From contig NZ_PNBY01000070.1 in NCBI RefSeq assembly GCF_005886875.1, positions 52,535 to 116,534 of the forward strand: a DNA stretch of 64,000 bases, in the 5' to 3' direction. Shown here one piece after another: positions 15,900 through 23,951 of this stretch. The stretch's first letter is position 1; every line of letters starts with the position of its first letter. A model generated the notes under the pieces. That model was not told where the DNA came from, searched no databases, and worked only from the letters and a program-made list of their open reading frames with translations. Made by a program: the position numbers and the translations under genes. This stretch comes from Pseudoalteromonas aurantia. GTDB taxonomy: Bacteria > Pseudomonadota > Gammaproteobacteria > Enterobacterales > Alteromonadaceae.

Positions 15900-17582
15900 T
15901 TAGAAGCTAGTGACACGATTTATTTCAGATAAAGATGTTAGGCCTGCAGCTGCTTTTTTTAAGCCTGATTTACGTAAATTATCAAACCCGAGTTGTTCTG
16001 CCATTTGTGCAATTTTAATTGAGTTTCCGCCTTCCATAATAACTTGTGCTATTTCAGGGGTTATTTTTACAACCTCATACACACCCACTCGGCCTTTGTA
16101 GCCATCGGTGCAGCTTTCACAGCCTTTTGGTGAAAAGAGGGTAATGTCTTTCAATTGTTCAGCAGTAAACCCCTGCTTAAGCAGTTCTTCTTCTGGCAGT
16201 GTTTCAGCTTGTTTGCATTTAGGGCATAAGCGCCGTGCTAAACGCTGTGCAATAATTAGGCTTATTGAGCTAGCAACGTTGTAGGCAGGTACTCCCATAT
16301 TCAACAAACGTGTTAGTGTTTCGGGTGCTGAGTTGGTGTGTAACGTGCTTAATACTAAGTGACCTGTTTGCGCCGCTTTAATGGATATTTCGGCTGTTTC
16401 TAAGTCTCGTATTTCCCCGACCATAACAATATCAGGGTCTTGACGTAAGAATGCTTTGAGCGCATTGGCAAAGGTCATATCGGCACGAGGGTTAATTTGT
16501 ACTTGGTTTACACCCTCTAAGTTTATCTCGACCGGGTCTTCAGCGGTGCTGATATTACGCTGTGGCTGATTTAAAATATTGAGACCCGTATACAAAGACA
16601 CGGTTTTACCAGAACCCGTTGGACCAGTAACTAAGATCATACCTTGCGGTTGCTCTAACGCATTCATGTACAGTTCTTTTTGCTCTGGCTCATACCCCAA
16701 TACATCAATGCCGAGCATGGCACTGGATGAATCTAGAATACGCATTACAATTTTTTCACCCCACAGCGTTGGTAGCGTACTGACACGAAAATCAATACTC
16801 TTGCGCTCTGAGATTTTTAATTTAATACGGCCATCTTGTGGTTTGCGTTTTTCGGCAATATCAAGTCGTGCCATAACTTTAATACGTGCAGAGAGGCGTG
16901 ATGATAGGCTGGTGGGCGGGCTTGCCATTTCATGCAGCAGTCCATCAATACGAAAGCGCACGCGATATTTGTGCTCATAGGGCTCAAAGTGTAAATCAGA
17001 GGCACCTTTTTTAATGGCATCCATGAGGATTTTGTTGATGTATACAATGATGGGGGCATCATCTTTGTCACCTTCATCATTCTTTTGCTGTGCACTTTGT
17101 GCGTCTTCAATGTCTAAATCTGCAAATTCTTTGTATTCTTCATCACTGAGCGACAGGCCACCTGTTGAGTCAAACAGCAAATCAATTTTTTGCTCGAGTT
17201 GTTTATAGTCGACAACCACAGCTTCACACTGTAATCCGGTACTGAATTCAAAGTTTTCAAATGCGCCATAATCGGTTGGGTCTGATGTGGCAATATAGAG
17301 CTTTCTGCCCTTTTTAACCAAAGGGAGCAAATGATGCTGTTTTATCAGCTTTTCTTTTACCAGATCTGAAGGCAACTGCTCTACATCAAAGTCCGTTAAA
17401 TCGAACAGCGGGACTCTAAATAAGTCGAGGCACTGCTCAGCAAGCTCTTTACCACTCATACCAGTGCACAAACAAATGAGTTCTGCAGTGGAGTGGGCTT
17501 CTGCTTGTTTTAGCTTAAGCTGCTCTGGGGTGACTTTACCTAGCGTAATAAATTTACGCAGTAGCGGTGAATGATGCTCCAT
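15900..17582 (-). CDS. pilB: Type IV pilus assembly ATPase PilB
   Basis: Hexameric cytoplasmic motor that powers pilus extension. The 560-residue protein has an N-terminal MshEN/T2SSE_N domain (about 1-150), then the secretion ATPase core with Walker [14 protein letters not shown] (about 320-332), the Asp box, Walker [13 protein letters not shown], the His box [12 protein letters not shown], and a tetracysteine zinc site (CPKCKQ and GCESC, about 450-485). The usual operon order is pilA-pilB-pilC-pilD; here pilB comes after coaE. It is separated from coaE by 109 nt, so it may have its own promoter. Confidence 0.95.
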   Translation of the reverse strand: MEHHSPLLRKFITLGKVTPEQLKLKQAEAHSTAELICLCTGMSGKELAEQCLDLFRVPLFDLTDFDVEQLPSDLVKEKLIKQHHLLPLVKKGRKLYIATSDPTDYGAFENFEFSTGLQCEAVVVDYKQLEQKIDLLFDSTGGLSLSDEEYKEFADLDIEDAQSAQQKNDEGDKDDAPIIVYINKILMDAIKKGASDLHFEPYEHKYRVRFRIDGLLHEMASPPTSLSSRLSARIKVMARLDIAEKRKPQDGRIKLKISERKSIDFRVSTLPTLWGEKIVMRILDSSSAMLGIDVLGYEPEQKELYMNALEQPQGMILVTGPTGSGKTVSLYTGLNILNQPQRNISTAEDPVEINLEGVNQVQINPRADMTFANALKAFLRQDPDIVMVGEIRDLETAEISIKAAQTGHLVLSTLHTNSAPETLTRLLNMGVPAYNVASSISLIIAQRLARRLCPKCKQAETLPEEELLKQGFTAEQLKDITLFSPKGCESCTDGYKGRVGVYEVVKITPEIAQVIMEGGNSIKIAQMAEQLGFDNLRKSGLKKAAAGLTSLSEINRVTSF

Positions 17583-17691
17583 AATGCCTCTAAGACCTAC
17601 GTGTACTGAGTTAAGCTTAGCAAAAATATACGTTACTAAACTAGGGGATAACCAATTAATTTATACAGTGCATGTTGTTAGTGCGCTGTAT

Positions 17692-18297
17692 TTATAGTGA
17701 TTGTGCTTGTTTTAAGAAGCCCTGGTGTAATATTTCTAACTTGGCGTGCATGTGTGCGAGTGAGCCATTGTTATCTAGTATGGTGTCCGCTTTATGGCAT
17801 TTATCCTGCCTCGACATTTGAGCTGCAATTATCTGTTTGACTTGTGTAATAGCAACTTTGTCTCTTTGTGAGGTTCTGTGAAGTTGTATTTCTTCACTGA
17901 CATCCACCAGCAATGTGTGATTACACAGAGCATCCAGTTGATTTTCAAACAGTAATGGGGCCGACAGCACCACATAATGAGAATCAGCGTTTGCAAGTTG
18001 GCTGAGTATTGTTTCACGGATCATAGGGTGTAATAAATTGTTCAACCAGCTTTTATGTGTTTCATTGCTAAAAATCAGTTCTCTGAGGGCTGCTCTATTA
18101 AGCATGCCATCACTTTGTAACATATCACGACCAAATTTATCGACTATGGCTCGTAGCCCATCGCTATTGGGGGCAACAACATCACGAGCGATAACATCAG
18201 CATCAACAATACAAATACCTTTATCAGCGAGTGCGTTACTCACGGCTGTTTTTCCGGCACCAATGCCACCGGTTAATCCTAAAATCCATTGTGCCAT
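17692..18297 (-). CDS. coaE: Dephospho-CoA kinase
   Basis: Last step of coenzyme A synthesis, phosphorylating the 3'-hydroxyl of dephospho-CoA. The 201-residue protein begins with the P-loop GLTGGIGAGKTAVS and has the CoaE blocks IVDADVIARDVV, LNRAALRELIFS, HPMIRE, VLSAPLLFEN and LLVDV. It starts 2 nt after pilD ends, the same close pairing with pilD as in many gammaproteobacteria. Confidence 0.96.
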   Translation of the reverse strand: MAQWILGLTGGIGAGKTAVSNALADKGICIVDADVIARDVVAPNSDGLRAIVDKFGRDMLQSDGMLNRAALRELIFSNETHKSWLNNLLHPMIRETILSQLANADSHYVVLSAPLLFENQLDALCNHTLLVDVSEEIQLHRTSQRDKVAITQVKQIIAAQMSRQDKCHKADTILDNNGSLAHMHAKLEILHQGFLKQAQSL

Positions 18298-18299
18298 TT

Positions 18300-19184
18300 T
18301 TAATACCCCAGTAAATTAAAATACCAAGTATGTATTTGTTCACCATACAAAATACATAGCCAGCCTGCGATAGCGAGGTAGGGGCCAAATGGAATCGGGG
18401 TACTTTTGTCTTTCCCTTGAATCGCCAATTGCACACTGCCAATAATAGCACCCACAAAACTAGAGAGTAAAACAATAGTAAGAATTGCCTGCCACCCTAA
18501 AAGCGCACCAAAAATAGCGAGTAATTTGAAATCGCCAAAGCCCATCCCTTCTTTACCCGTTGTGAGTTTAAAAAGCCAATATACACTCCATAAACTCAAA
18601 TAACCTACCGCTGCACCGATTATGGCCTCTGAAGGAGGGATAGTCATATCGAAACAGCTAGCCAGTAATGCTAACCATAATAAGGGTAAGGTAATTTGGT
18701 CAGGCAACAGCATATGATCAATATCAATAAAGATTAACGCGATCAATGCCCAAGTTATGATGAGATAAAGCACGGTGAGAGGCACTGGGCCAAAGTGTTG
18801 CGCAAGCAATAGAGATACCAACGCAGTGCCCATTTCAATTAAGGGGTAACGCACTGAAATGGATGTTTTACAATGGAAACAACGCCCTTTTAACAGTAGC
18901 CAGCTAACCAAAGGGATGTTTTGCCACGCTTTTATCGCATCGCCACATTTTGGGCAGCTAGAGTGGGGAGTAGAGAGGTTAAAGGTTTTGGTATTCTCTA
19001 ATTGGCTTTTTGGTAGTTCGTCAGTGAGTAATAAGCGACATTCAGACTGCCATGTGTTATTCATCATAATCGGCAAACGATAAATCACCACATTTAAAAA
19101 GCTACCAATACATAGGCTAACTAAGCCGACGGTCAGTAAAAAAAACCACGTTTCGGTTTGTAAAAGCTGTATTACATCTTGCAT
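18300..19184 (-). CDS. pilD: Prepilin peptidase / N-methyltransferase PilD
   Basis: Polytopic inner-membrane aspartic protease that cleaves the leader of type IV prepilins and methylates the new N-terminal Phe. The 294-residue protein has eight hydrophobic segments. The cytoplasmic domain after TM1 contains two CxxC pairs (CPKCGDAI at about 77 and CFHC at about 102), and the two catalytic aspartates lie in FIDIDHMLLPD and GMGFGDFKLLA. It also processes type II secretion pseudopilins where these exist. It lies between pilC and coaE. Confidence 0.96.
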   Translation of the reverse strand: MQDVIQLLQTETWFFLLTVGLVSLCIGSFLNVVIYRLPIMMNNTWQSECRLLLTDELPKSQLENTKTFNLSTPHSSCPKCGDAIKAWQNIPLVSWLLLKGRCFHCKTSISVRYPLIEMGTALVSLLLAQHFGPVPLTVLYLIITWALIALIFIDIDHMLLPDQITLPLLWLALLASCFDMTIPPSEAIIGAAVGYLSLWSVYWLFKLTTGKEGMGFGDFKLLAIFGALLGWQAILTIVLLSSFVGAIIGSVQLAIQGKDKSTPIPFGPYLAIAGWLCILYGEQIHTWYFNLLGY

Positions 19185-19246
19185 GCTTTTTCTTATTTAT
19201 TGTTTAATTTAAAAATTAGTAGGGCAAAATATTTAAGTTGTATAGA

Positions 19247-20479
19247 TTAAATCACGGAGCCTAACTGGAAAATCGGTAAATACATGGCAATGATCAAGCC
19301 ACCAACTAATACGCCCAATACCGCCATGATAAGCGGCTCTAGCAAACTTGATAACCCGTCAACTAAGTCATCAACTTCTTGCTCGTAAATATTGGCAACT
19401 TTAGCCAGCATGCTATCAAGCGCGCCAGACTCCTCACCAATTGCGACCATCTGGATCACCATATCTGGAAATATTTTAGAGTTGCGCATAGCCCAATTCA
19501 TTTGGTTACCAGAACTAACTTCATGTTTGATTTCTAAAATAGCATCTCGATAAATTATATTACCAGACGCGCCAGCAGCGGAGTCTAACGCATCTACAAG
19601 TGGCACACCGGCTGCAAAAGTGGTGGATAAAGTTCTAGCGTAACGGGCAACTGCAGCTTTGTCTAAAATAGCACCTACCACAGGAAGCTTTAGGAGCAAT
19701 CTATCATTAAAGTTGCGAACTGCCTTTGATCTAACCTTCGCTTCTTTGTACGAGTAACCACAAATACCGATTATTATAAGGGCTACCCACCAGTACTTTT
19801 GCATAAACTCAGAAATAGCGATGACCATTAGTGTAAATGCTGGCAGCTCTGCGCCAAAGCCATTAAATATGTCTTGAAATTGTGGTACTACAAAAATGAG
19901 TAATATAGAGGTAACAATCATTGCGACTATAACAACTGCAATTGGGTAAAATAGTGCTTTCTTTATTTTTGATTTTAAAGCTTCTGCTTTTTCTTTATAG
20001 AGTGCGACGCGATCAAATATTCTATCTAATGAACCAGATTGTTCGCCTGATTGAATGAGATCACAATACAAGTCATCAAAATAACGCGGGTGTGCGCGTA
20101 ATGAGTGTGACAGTGGGTGACCCGCTTTTACCTCATCCGCAATATTCTTGATTAATTTACTGAGCGCTTTGTTTTTTACACCATTGGCAATCATTTCTAA
20201 TGCTTGGATCAGGGGGACACCGGCCAATAGCATAGTAGCAATTTGACGAGTAACAATAGATATATCTTTGGCTGTGATCTTTTGAGTATTATTTAATCCA
20301 AACAGAGGTTTTGGCTTTCTTTTTACTTTTGAAGGGGTTATGCCTTGTTTACGCAATTGTGCTTTTACCAAGGCAACACTACTCCCTGCGATTTCACCAT
20401 CTAGGCGCTTGCCTCGTGAGCTTACACCTACCCAAATGAAAGTATCTAAATTATTCTCTGTTGGTTTTGGTTTATTCAT
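19247..20479 (-). CDS. pilC: Type IV pilus inner-membrane platform protein PilC
   Basis: Bitopic-repeat T2SSF protein of 410 residues that couples the PilB/PilT motors to pilin polymerisation. Two T2SSF domains (about 75-200 and 280-400) each carry the ARxLxTxxxAGVPLxxAL-type motif (VTRQIATMLLAGVPLIQAL and YARTLSTTFAAGVPLVDAL). Transmembrane helices are at about 175-197, 227-245 and 383-405. It is 64 nt downstream of pilA; pilB is missing from between them. Confidence 0.95.
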   Translation of the reverse strand: MNKPKPTENNLDTFIWVGVSSRGKRLDGEIAGSSVALVKAQLRKQGITPSKVKRKPKPLFGLNNTQKITAKDISIVTRQIATMLLAGVPLIQALEMIANGVKNKALSKLIKNIADEVKAGHPLSHSLRAHPRYFDDLYCDLIQSGEQSGSLDRIFDRVALYKEKAEALKSKIKKALFYPIAVVIVAMIVTSILLIFVVPQFQDIFNGFGAELPAFTLMVIAISEFMQKYWWVALIIIGICGYSYKEAKVRSKAVRNFNDRLLLKLPVVGAILDKAAVARYARTLSTTFAAGVPLVDALDSAAGASGNIIYRDAILEIKHEVSSGNQMNWAMRNSKIFPDMVIQMVAIGEESGALDSMLAKVANIYEQEVDDLVDGLSSLLEPLIMAVLGVLVGGLIIAMYLPIFQLGSVI

Positions 20480-20543
20480 TAGAGGACGCTATGTTAATAG
20501 AAGTCGCATAATGCGACTTCTATATAAGTAAAGAAGATTCCAG

Positions 20544-20999
20544 TTATGTGCCAACAGCACAAGTACTTGGTAACCAAGTTGCTTTGGCATTGGCACCAAT
20601 TTTTCCTGTGCATACCCATGAAGAAATATTTGTACCACTCGTAAAATCAGTGTCTTTCATTGCTGTACCTGTCGCACTCTCCGGAGTTAATATAATGTCG
20701 AAGCCTGCCATATCAGACTGGCCTGTAACGGTAATAACCCCTGCTGCAGTAATTGCTAATGTCGCAGCATATTTTGTCGCGGTAAAGCTTGCATCACAGC
20801 CTGCTGGGCTTCGTCCTACTTGTGCCTTTTCTGTTGCACATACTTTTGCTGTGGTTGCAGCAAGTAGCACCTCAGTGCCCTTCGCTCGGTTTGTATAATC
20901 TTGATACGCAGGCAATGCCACAGCTGCCAGAATACCGATGATTGCGATTACAATCATTAATTCAATAAGGGTAAAACCACCCTGTTGTTGTTTAGTCAT
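20544..20999 (-). CDS. pilA: Type IV major pilin PilA
   Basis: A 151-residue type IVa prepilin. The short leader MTKQQQGG is cleaved before F9 in [20 protein letters not shown]; the essential Glu at mature position 5 is present. The long hydrophobic N-terminal helix is followed by a globular part with four cysteines (two near 53-68 and two near 133-147), enough for the C-terminal disulfide loop plus a second bridge. TAGGAGA lies 6 nt before the ATG. The promoter was not identified; no canonical sigma-54 site was found upstream. Confidence 0.95.
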   Translation of the reverse strand: MTKQQQGGFTLIELMIVIAIIGILAAVALPAYQDYTNRAKGTEVLLAATTAKVCATEKAQVGRSPAGCDASFTATKYAATLAITAAGVITVTGQSDMAGFDIILTPESATGTAMKDTDFTSGTNISSWVCTGKIGANAKATWLPSTCAVGT

Positions 21000-21504
21000 G
21001 ATGTGTCTCCTAAAGGATGTATACCTAACTTCGATTCTAAGCTAGATGATTATTAAAATTATTGCAATAACTTGAGCTGCCACATTATTAGCACGTCGCT
21101 AAGCGCGTTACCCCAGCTACAATCTCCTTCGTTAGCATGCAATGTTGTTAACAAAGTTTAGAGTATCAAACCATTTACCCCAAATTAATCTATGATAATT
21201 ATCAAGGTTTTATTTTCAGGGCTATCTTACTTTGCTAACACTAGCGTGCACCGTATCTGTATTATCGGATTGCATTAGCCAATACTTTAATAACATTTAC
21301 TGAGTGTAACAAGACAAAATACGACTTTTTTGGTTTTAAAGCATTTACATAAATCAATAATTACTACTTTATCATGGTTTGTGGTTGCTTTGATAAATTA
21401 TTTGTTACAATCTCATTCTTTGTTCGTATTAGATGGTTTTTTTGTCTATTTGTCAATCTATTAGGTGATGACTTTGCATCTAATCACCACCTATTTGATT
21501 TTGA
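21000..21504. other. Gene-free region between nadC and pilA
   Basis: About 505 nt of AT-rich sequence containing the pilA leader. A TGGCAG...TTGCA pair (minus strand, 21059-21083) looks like a sigma-54 promoter but its spacing is 4 nt too long. TTGCAA followed 17 nt later by TAGCTT could be a weak sigma-70 promoter for pilA. A TGATAATTATCA palindrome at 21192-21203 and an imperfect hairpin near the nadC end (21460-21492) are present. None is strong enough to name. Confidence 0.4.
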
Positions 21505-22362
21505 TTAAGTATCGAAGCGCATTGATAGGTCGATACTTTGTAAGTTTTTTGTGAGTGCACCACTGGAAATAAAATCAACGCCTGCTTGTGCATAAGTGGT
21601 GAGAATTTCGAGGGTCATATTACCTGACACTTCAAGTTTAGCTTGGCCTTGTGTCAGAGAAACTGCACTTTTTATATCTGCGACGCTGAAATTATCGAGC
21701 ATAATAATGTCAGCACCTGCGTCTAATGCCAGCTGTAGCTCAGGTAAGTTCTCTACTTCGACTTCAACAGGCTTATTTGGGTGACTTGCTCGGGCTTGTT
21801 TTACTGCTGCAGCAATACCACCGCAGGCGGCAATATGGTTTTCTTTAATTAAAAAAGCGTCAAATAAACCTATTCTATGGTTTTTGCCTCCACCACATGT
21901 CACCGCATACTTTTGTAAAGCGCGCAGCCCAGGAATGGTTTTTCTGGTATCTAGCAGGCGGGTGTTGCTGTCTTTTAATACTGCAACATAGTGCGCGGTA
22001 GTCGTGGCTGTACCACTAAGTGATTGCACAAAATTTAAGGCTGTTCTTTCTGCGGTGAGTATTGAACGCGCTGAGCCTACGGCGGTAAATAGCTTGCTGT
22101 TGGCAGTCACTTGCTCGCCGTCTTTTACTAGCATTGTGACTTTAACGCTTGCGTCGACTTGTTTGAATACTTCTAATACCAGCTCTTCACCACAAAATAC
22201 ACACTCTTCTCGGGTGATCACAAACGCGTTCGCTTGTTGAGACTCTGGGATTAATTGTGCTGTAATATCGCCATCACTGGCTGATTGAAAGTTGAGGTCT
22301 TCGTTGAGTGCTTGCTTTACTAATAAAGTAATGTGTTCAGGTGTCATGAGTTCGCTGTGCAT
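21505..22362 (-). CDS. nadC: Nicotinate-nucleotide diphosphorylase (quinolinate phosphoribosyltransferase)
   Basis: De novo NAD synthesis: quinolinate plus PRPP gives nicotinate mononucleotide and CO2. The 285-residue protein carries LNFVQSLSGTATTTAHYV, LLDTRKTIPGLRALQKYAVTCGGGKNHR (split over the active site), IKENHI, VEVENLPEL and ADIIMLDNFS, and ends with ISSGALTKNLQSIDLSMRF. A second ATG lies 15 nt inside. It is divergent from ampD, the arrangement seen in enterobacteria and vibrios. Confidence 0.96.
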   Translation of the reverse strand: MHSELMTPEHITLLVKQALNEDLNFQSASDGDITAQLIPESQQANAFVITREECVFCGEELVLEVFKQVDASVKVTMLVKDGEQVTANSKLFTAVGSARSILTAERTALNFVQSLSGTATTTAHYVAVLKDSNTRLLDTRKTIPGLRALQKYAVTCGGGKNHRIGLFDAFLIKENHIAACGGIAAAVKQARASHPNKPVEVEVENLPELQLALDAGADIIMLDNFSVADIKSAVSLTQGQAKLEVSGNMTLEILTTYAQAGVDFISSGALTKNLQSIDLSMRFDT

Positions 22363-22506
22363 AGTACGTCACTTGTAAGTTGTATTGACCAGAATGATTT
22401 GATACAAATTTTACTGTGTAGCGCGCTATTACACAATCAAGGTAGTGCATTTAAATAAAGCTTGGTATGGTTAAATTAAAGAGACAGACAATAATAAGTG
22501 ATTATT

Positions 22507-23046
22507 ATGAGTGAGTTTTTCTGGTCTGATATCGCGCAGCGACGGCCTTGTATATTTTTTGATGACAGACCTGATAATGAAGAGATATCATTATTGGTGA
22601 TCCACAATATTTCGCTTCCGGCTGGTGAGTTTGGTACATCCTATGTTGATGACTTATTTACAGGACAGATTGATTGTCATGCGCATCCAAGCTTTGTTGA
22701 TTTAGATGGGTTAAGAGTATCAGCGCATTGCTTTATTCGCCGTGATGGCACTGTCTTACAGTATGTGCCATTTAATAAGCGCGCTTGGCATGCTGGGGTG
22801 TCTGAATTTGCAGGGCGAGGTCGATGTAATGACTTTAGTATTGGCATTGAGCTTGAAGGGACTGATTATACGCCCTATACCGATGCGCAATATATTGAAC
22901 TTGGTAAGCTCGCAAAAAAGTTGATGCGTGAATATCCAGCAATTAGCCATGAAAAAATTGTGGGTCATTGTGATATTGCACCAGGTAGAAAAACAGATCC
23001 GGGCGCTGCGTTTGAGTGGCAAAGGTTTTTTGATTTAATTAAATGA
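22507..23046 (+). CDS. ampD: 1,6-anhydro-N-acetylmuramyl-L-alanine amidase AmpD
   Basis: Cytoplasmic zinc amidase of peptidoglycan recycling that removes the peptide from anhydromuropeptides. In species with an inducible AmpC its loss raises beta-lactamase expression. The zinc ligands lie in LLVIHNISLP, RAWHAGVSEF and HCDIAPGRKTDPG. I use the ATG at 22507, with AAGTG 6 nt upstream, giving 179 residues; a GTG at 22498 in the same frame would add three. It is followed after 14 nt by ampE. Confidence 0.95.
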   Translation: MSEFFWSDIAQRRPCIFFDDRPDNEEISLLVIHNISLPAGEFGTSYVDDLFTGQIDCHAHPSFVDLDGLRVSAHCFIRRDGTVLQYVPFNKRAWHAGVSEFAGRGRCNDFSIGIELEGTDYTPYTDAQYIELGKLAKKLMREYPAISHEKIVGHCDIAPGRKTDPGAAFEWQRFFDLIK

Positions 23047-23060
23047 AATGAGACAAGGTC

Positions 23061-23915
23061 ATGATTCTAATCTCGATTATTTTAGCATTAACCCTAGAGC
23101 GATTAGGTGCTCGAAGTGCACATTGGCAAATTGACTATTATTTACAGCGATATTTGAACTTGGGGTATGGTAGTAAAATAATAAAAAAACAGCTAAATAA
23201 TGGCGTGGGGTTTATGTGCTATTTAGTGTTGCCTGTTATTGCTGTGGCATTTATTTATCAATTGTCTGACTTTGCATTGTGGCAGTTTGTGCTCAATATA
23301 TTGGTTCTGATTGTTTGTTTTGGGTGTAATGAACCCAGAAGAAAGTATAAAGGGTATTTAAACGCGTTAACACGGGGTGATGATGAAGCGGCAACTTTGT
23401 ACGCTTTGCAAATGGGTCAAGTGCGCACAGAGCATGAGCATGGCGGTGAATGGTTTGGTCAAACGCTGGCGTGGGTGAACTTTCGTCATTATTGTGCCGT
23501 GATGTTTTGGTTTGTTGTATTAGGCGTACCGGGGGCGGTGTTATACGCGTCTATTCGCACCGCGTTTGATTTGACTGTTGCACAGCAAAAATCTGCGGCG
23601 CACTATCAGCATCAATCTCGGTTAGACGGACTATTGTTTTGCTTAAACTGGTTACCAGCGCGTTTAACCAGTTTTGGTTATTTGATCATTGGGAACTTTT
23701 CAAAAGGTACCCACTATTGGGTTAAATACGCGTTAAACTTCTCTGTTACCAATCGTAAATTGGTCACGACCACAGCTTTGGCTGCCGAGCAAATTGAGCA
23801 GCAATACGCCGGTTGTACCTATGAGGCAACGTGTATGATGCGGCTGGTTAAACGCAATGTCTTGTTGTTTTTAGCATTGGTGGCGGGTTTAACGCTTTTC
23901 GGGCAGTTGGCTTAA
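23061..23915 (+). CDS. ampE: Regulatory signalling modulator protein AmpE
   Basis: A 284-residue inner-membrane protein of the same length as E. coli AmpE. It has hydrophobic segments at about 50-70, 73-90, 150-172 and 262-282, a cytoplasmic region with RGDDEAATLYALQ, and the block GEWFGQTLAWVNFRHYCAVMFWFV that is typical of AmpE. Its molecular role is not settled; it is nearly always paired with ampD. Confidence 0.92.
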   Translation: MILISIILALTLERLGARSAHWQIDYYLQRYLNLGYGSKIIKKQLNNGVGFMCYLVLPVIAVAFIYQLSDFALWQFVLNILVLIVCFGCNEPRRKYKGYLNALTRGDDEAATLYALQMGQVRTEHEHGGEWFGQTLAWVNFRHYCAVMFWFVVLGVPGAVLYASIRTAFDLTVAQQKSAAHYQHQSRLDGLLFCLNWLPARLTSFGYLIIGNFSKGTHYWVKYALNFSVTNRKLVTTTALAAEQIEQQYAGCTYEATCMMRLVKRNVLLFLALVAGLTLFGQLA

Positions 23916-23951
23916 GCGAATTCAAACTTGGCTTGGACTACACATTATGGC

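Noticed and set aside
21059..21083. Sigma-54-like promoter (TGGCAG...TTGCA, minus strand) upstream of pilA
   Set aside because: The GG and GC dinucleotides are 14 nt apart instead of 10, which sigma-54 does not tolerate.
21192..21203. TGATAATTATCA palindrome as a Fur box
   Set aside because: Only 12 nt of symmetry; it does not extend to the 7-1-7 or 19-bp Fur pattern, and the neighbours (pilA, nadC) are not iron genes.
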